Origin: a virus
Reading direction: 5' to 3' (one strand)
IMG/VR virus record: IMGVR_UViG_3300024354_000013
Coordinates: 46,064-110,063 of that record
DNA: 64,000 nt
In this document: piece after piece, positions 32,019 through 42,400 of the stretch
How positions within the stretch are numbered: the stretch's first letter is position 1
Layout of the letters: every line of letters begins with the position of its first letter
Program-made: the position numbers and the translations under genes
The notes under the pieces: generated by a model
What the model was told of the DNA's origin: nothing
What the model saw: only the letters and a program-made list of their open reading frames with translations
The model's database searches: none

Positions 32019-33562
32019 TGGCAAAGAAGTTAACATCATCCAAAGCAAGAGAAATCCTACACGACAAGAGCGTGCATGGACATCCTTTGACAGACAAGCA
32101 AAGAAGATTCTTTGGTGCTATTGCTGGAGGTGCTAAACCTTATAAAGCTCAGTTTGGATCATTTCTTCAACCAATTACAGGAGAAGATGTTTCAAGGTTC
32201 TTTGATTTATTTTCTGTGCCTCAAAAAGCTGCAACAAAACTTGTAACAGGGAAATATCAAACCCCTTCTCAGGCTATGGGAATCAAGAATAAAGCTGGTG
32301 CCATTGCTACAGACATACTTCTTGATCCTGTAAATTTAGTCACAGGTGTTGGTGCTTTGAGACAGGCTGTTAAATTTAGACCTAAGCCAGGAATGATGTA
32401 TAGGCAGATATTTGGAGAAGAGGCATTAGAGAACTTTCAGAAATACGGACCTACAACCAGACCAGGTGTTGAACCTAGTCAACAATTAGTTGACCATGCT
32501 TTGTTTCCTCAAAGGAATCCTTCAAAGGTGGGAGAGATGTATACCTCTACTGGAGAAAAATTCAAAACAGTTTCTACTGTAGACGATGCTGGTGGATACA
32601 GGATGCCTTACTTTTCTGAGGGTAACTTATGGTATGGTAAGTCTCGTCCAAAAGCAGGCAAAGAACGTTTAATTGTAGCTGACCCAAAAAACTTCCCAGA
32701 GGGGACATTTACACCAGCTGGAGAATCTACCATCATAATGGGTAAACCTTCAAAAGCATTAGTGGAAAGTTATGCTGGTAACAGAAGAGCAATGGTTCCT
32801 CTTCAAGAAACATTTGACGCAAGTAAGTTTCAGGTTTATGAACCTAACTGGCTTAGAGGGTATAAAGAAGTTAAACCAAAGAAAAAAGAAGAAGGTGGAT
32901 GGTTGGATAAGTATGAGCAAGGAGGACTGGTGTTGAAGCAAAAGAAAACAGATAACTATGGCACAAAGCCAAACGTTAATGATGATAAAGCCACCTATCC
33001 TGATGGATTCGTAGGATGGGAGTATGACATCACTGGACGTAACTACAGCCCTGCATGGGGTGGTCAGTTTGCTATGGGTGGATCTATCCCTGGTGCTGTA
33101 GGATTCACATACGCACGCACAGTGGGAGCTGCTCCTAGCAATGGTCCTTATGCTAAGAAGACCAAGGCTAGTGCACAGAATGGAATGGAGATGAAATACT
33201 ATCAAGCAGGACTTGATTTCAAACCTAAGACTATTAGTCAAGATGGTACAGTGATTGATCCTGATGGATATTGGAATCCAGACAACTGGGGAAAACCTGT
33301 AATTATTCCTTCCAATCAAATCACAATGGAAGATGTATATGAACCATTGGTTGGTGTGTCTGATGAAGGAGATGTTCAATACATGGAACCTGGAAAAAAT
33401 TATGTGTTTGAGGGAGACTATGTTACAGAATATCCTGTTGCTAAAGGTGGAATCAGTGTGAACCAAGCTGATGCCCAACCTATTAAAAAGTTAGATCAAT
33501 TGCTTAACTTTACAAACTATAACAAACCAACCAAGGGTGGGTGGTTAGATAAATATCAATAA
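32018..33562 (+). CDS. Putative cargo/virion protein, 514 aa
   Basis: It starts with KLTSSKAREILHDKSVHGHP, then LTDKQRRFFGAIAGGAKPYK, a module I associate with internal virion proteins of Bacteroidota phages. A hydrophobic helix (AIATDILLDPVNLVTGVGAL) and a long Gly/Lys-rich region follow. The motif GGWLDKYE/Q occurs at about residue 294 and again at the very C-terminus (GGWLDKYQ), perhaps a recurring docking tag. Located between the muzzle and the giant proteins, where cargo or ejection proteins are expected. No enzymatic motif is seen. Confidence 0.6.
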   Translation: MAKKLTSSKAREILHDKSVHGHPLTDKQRRFFGAIAGGAKPYKAQFGSFLQPITGEDVSRFFDLFSVPQKAATKLVTGKYQTPSQAMGIKNKAGAIATDILLDPVNLVTGVGALRQAVKFRPKPGMMYRQIFGEEALENFQKYGPTTRPGVEPSQQLVDHALFPQRNPSKVGEMYTSTGEKFKTVSTVDDAGGYRMPYFSEGNLWYGKSRPKAGKERLIVADPKNFPEGTFTPAGESTIIMGKPSKALVESYAGNRRAMVPLQETFDASKFQVYEPNWLRGYKEVKPKKKEEGGWLDKYEQGGLVLKQKKTDNYGTKPNVNDDKATYPDGFVGWEYDITGRNYSPAWGGQFAMGGSIPGAVGFTYARTVGAAPSNGPYAKKTKASAQNGMEMKYYQAGLDFKPKTISQDGTVIDPDGYWNPDNWGKPVIIPSNQITMEDVYEPLVGVSDEGDVQYMEPGKNYVFEGDYVTEYPVAKGGISVNQADAQPIKKLDQLLNFTNYNKPTKGGWLDKYQ

Positions 33563-33563
33563 C

Positions 33564-36500
33564 ATGAAAAAACAGATGCTTAAAATCGCTGGTGTCAAAT
33601 CTGAAAAGGAATTCTACAAGAAGTTTCCTACAGAAGAAGCATTCATGGCTAAACATGGTAAGGCTTTCAAGAAGGCACAGATAGGTAGCTACATTGGTGG
33701 TGAATCAGATGGTGGGTTTCAGCCCATAAGTTTCCAAGATGTGTATGACCAAGCTGACTACACTATCACTGGAATGACAGATGAGATGCGCAGAGATGAG
33801 CAACTCAGACAGTCACAAATGGCTGCTGCTCAGAAGGAAACTGGATCTGGTGGTAATCCACTTAGTAATGTTGCCAGCATGCTCCAAAACCCAGAAGCTA
33901 TGCAAGCCATTACAGGTGCTTTTGGTGGTGCTAAGAAAGGAAAGAAACTTTCAAAGCTCCAAGTGGGCTCTACAAGTGGACTATTATCTATACCCAACCC
34001 TACATTAGTTACACAAGCAGATCAGGACATCACTAAGCAGTTTTACGATGCACAAGTTTCTCCTGATATACAAGAAATATCAGGATCTAATATTGGTAAA
34101 ACTATTGGTCAATATGCTCCTGCTGCAGGAAAACTTATACAAGGTATTCAACAGGCAAAAGAAGAAAAGAAAGCTTTGCAAAGAGCTCAGCAGATGCAAC
34201 AAGTTAGTGATGTTGTAAAACAAGCTGCTGAAACACGTCCTGAAGAAACCCAACGTAGATATGTTCGTCCTGAGGATATTGTAAACACAGGAGAAGAATT
34301 TTTCCCAATATATGGTGTAGGTACAAATGTGCTTGCAAGGAATGGAGCTTCTGTTGGTGGTGGAGAAATCATGAACACATATGCTCCCAATACACTTTAT
34401 GACAATCTTGGATATGAGCCTCTGAATGAGAGCGAGAGATATAAGCAGTTCTACCATGGTGGTAAGATGCATGTAGCTCAGAGTGGGTTTGAAGCATTTG
34501 CTCAAGCTGGTGGTGGAGATATAACAAGTCAGCTTCTTACAGGAATCACTGGAGAGAATGCTGGTGGTCAGATTGGTGGAACAATTGGTAAAACAGCTGG
34601 AACAATAATTGGAGGCCCTGTTGGAGGAATGATTGGTCAGGTGGGAGGACAGCTTATTGGCACATTGCTAGATAAGAAACCTCAGAAGATTAAAGCAGCT
34701 AAAGAAGCTACACAAAAGAACATTCAAGCTACAGCTCTTCAGTCAGGTATTCAAGGAGCACAACAACAATATACATCCTTCATGCAAGATGGTGGCACCA
34801 CCTCTCCTTACAAATGGATGAGCCATACATGGCAACCACAGGTGATAACCACCTTTGGAGAGCACAAAGTGAGCGATCTTCTTAGACCTCCTAAGGATGC
34901 AGATATGCTAAGAGCTGGTGGTCATCTAAAAGAATACACACCTCCTAGTGCAAGAGCTATGTCTACAGAAAGACCAGACTTTCAAATGGGTGGAGAACTC
35001 CAAACACACTGGGGTGGATATGCAGAACCTATGTCCTACAATCCATACCTTCCTGAGGGAGGAGAAACTGTAATGTTCAAAGGACAGTCTCACGATGAGT
35101 CTGATGGAAAAGGAAACACAGGCATTGGCATTACATATGGTGACAATCCTGTAGAAGTGGAAAGAGGTGAGCCTGCTATGAAGATGAGAGATGGATCTGG
35201 TGGCGATAGCAGTCTTGTAGTGTTTGGTAACCTGAAGGTGCCTAAGGGTATGCTTCCTGGTGCTGATGGTAAGAACTTCAAGAAATATGTATCAGAGCTT
35301 TCCAAGAATGAAGACAAAACAAATAAAATGATTAGTAAAGCTGTTACGTCTGTTGATGAATTGGATGTCATTACACCATATGATCAATTGGCTTTCAACA
35401 CTTTACAAGCACAGATAGATGGTGGAAACGCAAAGCTTAAGAAGATAGCTCAGGATAAGATGGATGCTGCAGCTCTACAGACAGCTATGAATGACACCAT
35501 TGAAGAGTTTGGACTTGAGACAACAGACAGAGGAACAATTAAAGCTAAAAAAGGAATGCTCATTACAAAAGCTCAAGATGGCACAAAGAAACCAAAATCA
35601 ATGTCTGCTCTAGCAGAAGTTCCTAAAGGACAGAAAGAAACAGACATTGCTTATGGAAAGGTTACCCTGCAAGATATTGAGGATATGAAAAAGAACAATC
35701 CTTGGTATGATTGGAAAGGATTCAATCCTAAAAGCAAGGCAGATGTTCTTAAGTTCCAACAGGCATTCAATATGCTTTCTAAAGCTATTGGAAGTCCTAC
35801 TAAACTTGTAGAGGATAAGCTCTTAGGAGAACAGACAGTGAGCTCTAAAGTGGAATATGATAAAGAAACACCTAAGATAGTAACTCCTGTAACAACCACA
35901 CCTCAAACCACCATTCCACTTCAGACACCAGAGGAAAAGAAGTTTGAAATTTCTGAGATTGTTCAAAGCAAACGTTTACCATGGATGGATGTTCTAAACC
36001 AGGTGCTTCCATATGTGAGACCAAGTGATGCTGAAAAACTAGATGCAAACCAGCTTGCTGGTGAGATGTATGCATTGGCTACCAATCAGTTAGAGCCTGT
36101 AAGAGCTCAAACCTTCCAACCTCAGCTATCTGTCCCATATGACATATCTCTTCAGGATATACTAAATGAGAACGAAGCTACCTACAGATCTCAACAGAGG
36201 ATGTTTGGATACAATCCTGCTCTACAAAGTCAGTTGAATGCCCAGAAATATTCTGCTAACCAGAGAGTGCTTGGTGAGCAATTCCGTATGAACCAGGCTC
36301 TGAAAAATCAAATCTATAAAGAGAACAGGGATCTTCTGAACCAGTCACAGCTTCAAAACCTGGGTATTCTGGACCAGCAATATGTTAGACAGCAGGAAGC
36401 TAAAAGTAAAACCAAGGCTACTACACAGGCTGCTCTTAATTCTATTGCTGCCAAATATGCTCAGAACAAGTTGGAAAACAGGACATTACAAGTGTACGAG

Positions 36501-36683
36501 AACTTGTACAACTATCGTTATGACCCTAGATTCAGGGCTATAAACATGAACCCTCTATTCCAAGCGAATATACCAAATGTTCAAGACACTTATACAGGTC
36601 TTCCTGTAGTTAAGGATGGTAAAAAGATAGACAGAAAAAAAGCTCTTAATAGCTCCATTGTAAAGTCTATGAAAAATCTCTAA
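33564..36683 (+). CDS. Putative cargo/ejection protein with glycine-zipper segment, 1039 aa
   Basis: The N-terminus (IAGVKSEKEFYKKFPTEEAF ... KKAQIGSYIGGE) is of a type common in virion proteins of these phages. Residues about 333-373 form a glycine zipper (GGQIGGTIGKTAGTIIGGPV, then GGMIGQVGGQLIGTLLDKK), as in proteins that enter membranes during DNA ejection. The rest is rich in Gln and Lys, with coiled-coil character near the C-terminus. It probably travels inside the head or tail and is injected. It ends the operon that began at 21382. Confidence 0.65.
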   Translation: MKKQMLKIAGVKSEKEFYKKFPTEEAFMAKHGKAFKKAQIGSYIGGESDGGFQPISFQDVYDQADYTITGMTDEMRRDEQLRQSQMAAAQKETGSGGNPLSNVASMLQNPEAMQAITGAFGGAKKGKKLSKLQVGSTSGLLSIPNPTLVTQADQDITKQFYDAQVSPDIQEISGSNIGKTIGQYAPAAGKLIQGIQQAKEEKKALQRAQQMQQVSDVVKQAAETRPEETQRRYVRPEDIVNTGEEFFPIYGVGTNVLARNGASVGGGEIMNTYAPNTLYDNLGYEPLNESERYKQFYHGGKMHVAQSGFEAFAQAGGGDITSQLLTGITGENAGGQIGGTIGKTAGTIIGGPVGGMIGQVGGQLIGTLLDKKPQKIKAAKEATQKNIQATALQSGIQGAQQQYTSFMQDGGTTSPYKWMSHTWQPQVITTFGEHKVSDLLRPPKDADMLRAGGHLKEYTPPSARAMSTERPDFQMGGELQTHWGGYAEPMSYNPYLPEGGETVMFKGQSHDESDGKGNTGIGITYGDNPVEVERGEPAMKMRDGSGGDSSLVVFGNLKVPKGMLPGADGKNFKKYVSELSKNEDKTNKMISKAVTSVDELDVITPYDQLAFNTLQAQIDGGNAKLKKIAQDKMDAAALQTAMNDTIEEFGLETTDRGTIKAKKGMLITKAQDGTKKPKSMSALAEVPKGQKETDIAYGKVTLQDIEDMKKNNPWYDWKGFNPKSKADVLKFQQAFNMLSKAIGSPTKLVEDKLLGEQTVSSKVEYDKETPKIVTPVTTTPQTTIPLQTPEEKKFEISEIVQSKRLPWMDVLNQVLPYVRPSDAEKLDANQLAGEMYALATNQLEPVRAQTFQPQLSVPYDISLQDILNENEATYRSQQRMFGYNPALQSQLNAQKYSANQRVLGEQFRMNQALKNQIYKENRDLLNQSQLQNLGILDQQYVRQQEAKSKTKATTQAALNSIAAKYAQNKLENRTLQVYENLYNYRYDPRFRAINMNPLFQANIPNVQDTYTGLPVVKDGKKIDRKKALNSSIVKSMKNL

Positions 36684-36724
36684 CTAGTTCAGTTAGAGCG
36701 AATTACCAAAACTCGTTATTCCTC

Positions 36725-36755
36725 TTGGAAAATATAATTATTCATATTACATTTG
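36725..36755 (+). promoter_or_regulatory. Bacteroidota-type promoter for the giant-protein operon
   Basis: TTG (36725-36727), a 20-bp gap and TACATTTG (36748-36755), a perfect -7 element, lie in the 87-bp gap before the gene at 36771. Confidence 0.75.
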
Positions 36756-36770
36756 CTAACTTGACTTAAA

Positions 36771-39437
36771 ATGGCTTCATTTACAGACCTCATACCGCAA
36801 TTTAACCCCTATATCCAGCAGCTCCCTGTGGACGCTATGGTGACTGTGGGCATGGAGAAACAGAAGCGCTATGACGAGGGTATACAAAAGATTCAGTCTC
36901 AGATAGATCAGATTGGTGGGTTAGACATCAGTAAACCTGGCCATAAGGCATATTTGCAATCTAAGCTGAATGAACTTGGTAACAACCTCAAAATAGTAGC
37001 TGCTGGTGACTTCTCCAACTTTCAGCTTGTTAATTCTGTATCTGGAATGACAGCTCAGATTGTTAGAGATCCTATAGTGCAGAATGCTGTAAGATCTACA
37101 CAACATGCTAGAAAGGAGCAAGAAAATATTCAAGCTGCTCAGAAGGCAGGTAAGTCATCTGTAGACAACGAAGACTTTTACTACGATAGGTATAACAAGT
37201 GGTTGAACGATGCTGATCTTTCCAAACCATTCACAGACGAGTTTATTGAATACAAGGATGTGGATGCCAAGCTTAGGGATTTAACAAGCAAGCTGAAAGA
37301 AGATGAGATAGGTATTGAGAATCCTTACATGAGAAATGAGCTAGGAGAAACCCTCTACTTTTATAAAGATCCTAAGACAGGACAAACCTTGGCTTCTACA
37401 GATCCTTCAAAAGGAGAGAAAAGACTAGACCTAGATATGTTGAGCATTAAGGTGAAGGGACTTCCTGCAGAAAGAATTCTTAACAACTTCTATGATAGCT
37501 TAGATGCAAATGACATTAGACAGCTAAGAATAAATAGCTGGGCACATTATAGAGGCGCTGGTCCTGAGTCTTTTAGAAAGGATATAGAGGATTCATATAA
37601 GAATAAGAAAGAAATGCTTTCTCAAAAAAAGGTGGACTTGGCTGTAAAAATCCAAAACCCATCAATCACAGGTCCAGCTAAAGATAGACTTGTAGCTGAA
37701 CTTGCAGATATTAATAACCAGATAGACAATAATGTACTAGATAAAGAATTAGCTAGTGATCTTGCAGAACTTCAAAATCCTAGAAATCTAGAAGAGTTCA
37801 AATACAAGCTGTATACACAAAACCATTTAACAAATCTAGCAAAAGATCTCTCATATAAAAGCTATGTACAGGAGAGGAAAGCCAATCCCGCTGAACAAGC
37901 AAACCTTGCAAGACAGAAGTTTCAGTTTGATCAGATCAAGGAAGCTAATGATATGTACAGATGGAAAACAACAGAGGGAAGACTTGAAAGAGAGTTTCAG
38001 TATAGAGTGAAAAAAGATCTTGAGGAAAAAATAGCTAAGGGGTACAGAGTGAGTCCTGGTGATTGGGGAACAGATATAGAAGCTCCTACAACACAAGATT
38101 TATTTAAAGACATGACCACCAGCGCTGAGGCATTTGGTGCTGAGCAAACCAGAATTGCAGAAGCTTTCTATCCAAGTACCAATCCTTTGTATAAGAACAT
38201 GACCTTAGATGAGAAGGTGAAAGCTCTTGGTATCAAATCTTCAGAATATAGACAAAATCCTAATATGACTCTTACGCCAGATCAAAAGCTGTATCTGGAG
38301 CAGTATAGAGAAATGGAGAACAACATTTCAAAAACAATCAATACATACAATTCTGCTATTAAGTTTGAAGAAGATTTCAAGAAGAAATATGTAGCTGAGA
38401 AGATAGGTGCTCAAACTGTCACTGTTGCAGGAAAGACCTATACAGGAGATGATGCTGCAGACTTTGATGCCACAGTAAACAAGTTTAACAAAATGGGTGT
38501 ATCAGTTGGTATGAGTGGTGCTCCTTCTGCATCTCCATATTTTGATACAAAAGCTGCTGACAATTTCTATAAAACATATAAAGGTGGTAAGCTTTATCAA
38601 ATGTGGCAAGCATATGATAGAGATAAAAGTCCATTTAAGAGAATGACTGGTGATGATGAACAGTTGATGAATTTCATGACACGTTCAAAAGTTCCTTTAC
38701 AAAATTTACAATCTGAGGTTTCAGAAGCCACATCAAAATACATTGCTTCAATCAGCCCTAATTATGCTGTACAAAGAGCTAGGATTGATATAAAGGATCC
38801 AAATAAAGCTAGAGACCTTGATGACTTCCTTGCAGAGAAAAGAGCACAGTATGAAAGCAAGGGTGCGCTCGCTACAAAAGACTTGGGAGATTACAATCCA
38901 ACCACTGCTACATCAATAAGAACAGGAGAAGGTTCTAGCTTCCAAATAGAAAAACGTAGAGACGGTGGTGCAAATGTTATTATGTTTGGAGCAAAGGGAT
39001 CTAAACAAGTGATACCAGCAACTGCTTCTGAGGTGGCTAGATTCTTTCCAGAGGTGGCAGTTAAAAATCCTTTCTCTGACATAAATGACATAATACTAAC
39101 TTCACCAGATCGTACAACAAATGCTGCAAATCAAAGATTTGTTCCTGGTTCTGGTAGCACAGCTGTAAATGCAAAGATTAGTGGGTACCAACTTCCTCAA
39201 CTCAAAGGCACTGGATATGAATCAAAGGTGAGACTGGACGTTGAAGGTAGTTTGAGTAACACAGGTAATCCTGAGACAGACTTATTCACAGTGATTATGT
39301 ATGTACCAGATCCTAAAACTGGTACATGGAAAGGTGACTATCTAAGTGATGGATATGTTTCATCAGCAGATGCTTTATTGAAAATGCAACTCATTAGTCC
39401 TATTAGTATTAATGATGCAATTAAAACATTTAAGTAA
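36771..39437 (+). CDS. Large virion/ejection-type protein, 888 aa
   Basis: The N-terminus (FNPYIQQLPVDAMVTVGMEK, then KRYDEGIQKIQSQIDQIGGLDI) is a recognisable module of large internal proteins in Bacteroidota phages. There it precedes the giant RNA-polymerase-bearing proteins. Most of the chain is helical and lysine/glutamate rich; the last 200 residues are beta-rich. No catalytic motif. It is the first gene after the promoter at 36725 and overlaps the 4013-residue gene by TAATG, so the two are probably made in fixed ratio and packaged together. Confidence 0.7.
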   Translation: MASFTDLIPQFNPYIQQLPVDAMVTVGMEKQKRYDEGIQKIQSQIDQIGGLDISKPGHKAYLQSKLNELGNNLKIVAAGDFSNFQLVNSVSGMTAQIVRDPIVQNAVRSTQHARKEQENIQAAQKAGKSSVDNEDFYYDRYNKWLNDADLSKPFTDEFIEYKDVDAKLRDLTSKLKEDEIGIENPYMRNELGETLYFYKDPKTGQTLASTDPSKGEKRLDLDMLSIKVKGLPAERILNNFYDSLDANDIRQLRINSWAHYRGAGPESFRKDIEDSYKNKKEMLSQKKVDLAVKIQNPSITGPAKDRLVAELADINNQIDNNVLDKELASDLAELQNPRNLEEFKYKLYTQNHLTNLAKDLSYKSYVQERKANPAEQANLARQKFQFDQIKEANDMYRWKTTEGRLEREFQYRVKKDLEEKIAKGYRVSPGDWGTDIEAPTTQDLFKDMTTSAEAFGAEQTRIAEAFYPSTNPLYKNMTLDEKVKALGIKSSEYRQNPNMTLTPDQKLYLEQYREMENNISKTINTYNSAIKFEEDFKKKYVAEKIGAQTVTVAGKTYTGDDAADFDATVNKFNKMGVSVGMSGAPSASPYFDTKAADNFYKTYKGGKLYQMWQAYDRDKSPFKRMTGDDEQLMNFMTRSKVPLQNLQSEVSEATSKYIASISPNYAVQRARIDIKDPNKARDLDDFLAEKRAQYESKGALATKDLGDYNPTTATSIRTGEGSSFQIEKRRDGGANVIMFGAKGSKQVIPATASEVARFFPEVAVKNPFSDINDIILTSPDRTTNAANQRFVPGSGSTAVNAKISGYQLPQLKGTGYESKVRLDVEGSLSNTGNPETDLFTVIMYVPDPKTGTWKGDYLSDGYVSSADALLKMQLISPISINDAIKTFK

Positions 39438-42400
39438 TGCCAATTTTTGACAAAGAGCTTATTGATAATGTTCATGAGGATGGGTCTTTGAAAGGACCCA
39501 CTCCTGTACTTGGTTCTTTTGCTGGAACTAAAGTTGATATGAATGCTTTTGGTCGAGGTGCATTGTTTGCTCCTAGTAGTAAGGTGGGACTTAGTCTCAA
39601 AGAAATAAAAGCAATACAGGGAACCCCTGGTCCGAAAGGTTTTGATCAATTGTTCCCTGCTGCTCTTGAGTCTGAACTTCTTGCCAACCAACGCTACCCT
39701 GTCTATGAAAGAGGTGTTGATTTGGAGCAAATATATGCATTGCAACAACCATGGTATCAAACACTTAGTAATGGTGTAGCCAAGCTTGGTATAAACGCCA
39801 TAGGTACATTTGCCCAGTCTTTAACAAACATCCCTAATACAATATCTGCAATAAAGAATGGAGAAGCATCAAAGCTCTCTGGTGATCCTAATGGATATGA
39901 AGGAACTATAGATAAATGGATGAGGGACATGAATGATGTTCTTCCTAACTATGCAAGTCAGTATTCTAGAGAACATCCGTTCCTTTCAGCAATTCCTTTT
40001 ACAAGAGGATCTGCATATTGGTGGGGAGAGAAGTTCTTGCCTAACATAGGATTTATGGTGGGTGCTGTAGGCGGTGCTGCTTTACAAGATATTGCTATTG
40101 GTGCTGTTACACAAGGACTTGGAGAGATTCCTCTTGTTGCATCTCAAGTGGGAAAAGCTGCTCTCTACTTAAACAGACTATTCAGTTCTGAAACCAAACT
40201 TGACAGACTTCTTGAAGCTGGAAGAGCTCTTGGTAAAACAGAGCAACAGCTTCTAAACGTGAAAAGACTTGGAGAACTTGCTGCTGCTGCAAAGGTGGGA
40301 AGTGGGTTTAGATATGGAACTGCAATTGCAGGAGCCTCTATGACTGAATCTGGTGTTGAAAGTAGAGGTGCATACACACAGGTGAAGGATGAACTTACAA
40401 GACAATATATTGCTGAGAATGGTAAAGAACCAGATTTTGCTGCTGCACAAGAAATAGAAAACTATGCAACAAATGCTATGAATGCCAGATTTGGTATAAA
40501 CATGGCTCTTCTTACAGCATCAAACACCCTGCAGTTTGGTAACCTATTCAGATCAATGACTGCTGCAAGAGGTGCTGTCACTCAGCTTGAAGGTATTGGA
40601 AAGATAGGACTTGCAGAGGGATCTCTAGATGTATTTGAAAAGCAGGGAGCTAAGACAGTTGCTGGTAAGGTTTGGGATAGTGTTAAGCCTGGTGTAGGTA
40701 ATATATTCAGAGAAGGTGTGTTTGAAGAAGGTGGACAGTTTGCTGCAGAAAGAGGAACTTACGATTATTATACAAGAAAGTATAAAAGCGATAAGTATAA
40801 AGGAACATGGGATGATCTAAATGAGTTGATTAAATCCACCACCTTCGGAATGAAGGAACAGTTTGGTAGTGTTGAAGGTATAGAGAACATGTTGATAGGA
40901 GGTCTCACTGGATTGATTGTTGGAAAGGTTCAGAACCTGTATGAGGAGAAGAAAGGAATAGGAGAGAAAGCTAGAACAGGAACTGCCTTAAACATCTTGA
41001 ACAGGTTTGGTATGACCAACACCCTTCAGAGGAAATACGATGATACAGTGACACAGGCTGGTATTCTGAGAGATATGCAGGAAGCTGCAAAGTCCAATGA
41101 TGTATTCAGATACAAGAACCTTCAGTCAGATGCATTCTTCAACTTTGTACAATCTCGTATTCCTTATGGAATGCACGATGTTACGGTTGAACAGCTTAAC
41201 ATGCTCAAGGATTTGTCTAAAGAACAATTTGAGCAGATGTTCCAATTAGACTTCAATGAAACAAACAAAGCTACAGTTAGTGAGTATGTAGATGCTCTTA
41301 TTAACAAGGCTAACGAAATAAAGAAAACATCTGATGCAATTAATCAGACGTTTGTAAATCCATTCAAGAATGCTCCTAAGGAAGGTGATGTAGCAAGTCA
41401 GATAGAAGCTGACAACTATAACACCTTTGAAGATTATAAGCTTGATTTGGCTTATTACGCTTCAATTGCTCCAGAGGTGAATAGAAGACTTTCATCTATT
41501 CAACAAGATGTAACTAACATCGTTCCTGGAGTGAGCAATAACATGTTGTCTCAGCTCACCAGTGAGAGTGGCTTGAAAGCCTTGAGTGAAATGTATGAGC
41601 AAAAGGCAAACATGCTCAATTCCACTGTAACAGAACTTACACCTGTTCAGGAGAAGATAGCCATCAAGAACCAAGTGAAAGCTCTTCGTACAAGATCTGA
41701 GAAAATATCTATGGCTCTTGGAGAGGGTAAGATTACAGACAAATTGTTTGAAGACCTTCTCAACTTTGAGATGAATAACCAAGATGCTACAAAGGAAAAC
41801 ATTGTTCCTTTGGCACAGGTTCAGAAGCTTCGTGATTATGGTTTTGACATAAACAGAAACCTTGAGAGAAAGAAGATAGCAGCTGACGCTTTTGATAAAC
41901 TTTCTACAAAAGAAGGATTTGAGAAATACTACGAACAAGCTGAACAGATAGCTGCTGATAAAGAGGAAGCAGAAAAGGAAGAAGTAAAGCCTGTTGAAGA
42001 AAAGAAAGAACCTGTATACAAAAATGTAGCTGGTGTAGAAGAAAAACTTGAAAAGAACAGAGAATACCAAATCCCAAAGGCTAAGATAGCTTCTGTAAAA
42101 AAGCTGGCTGATGACAGATGGAGTGTAAGCTACCCTGGAGGAGCTACAACATTCTACAAAACACAGGAAGATGCTAAACTTGCTGCTGATGACATCAATG
42201 ATGAACTGGGCAATCTGCAGAAGGTGAGAGTGTTGGAGTTTAATGAGGATGGCTCTGTTAAGGTGGAAAACCTGAAAGGAGATATATTCAATATACAACC
42301 ATCTAGACTTGCTGGATATGAGAGAGTGGAAACAAAAGAAGAGAAGTTCTCAAAAGCAGCAGGTGATATAAACAGACAACAGGAAGAACTTGAGAAGAGG

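Noticed and set aside
32759-33478. 239-codon leftward frame opposite the cargo-like gene
   Set aside because: Composition rich in Ile, Ser, Cys and His is typical of an antisense shadow. The opposite gene is clearly coding and continuous.
41492-42298. 268-codon leftward frame opposite the giant gene
   Set aside because: Very rich in Leu, Phe, Cys and Ser, with no domain; it is an antisense shadow of Glu/Lys-rich coding sequence.
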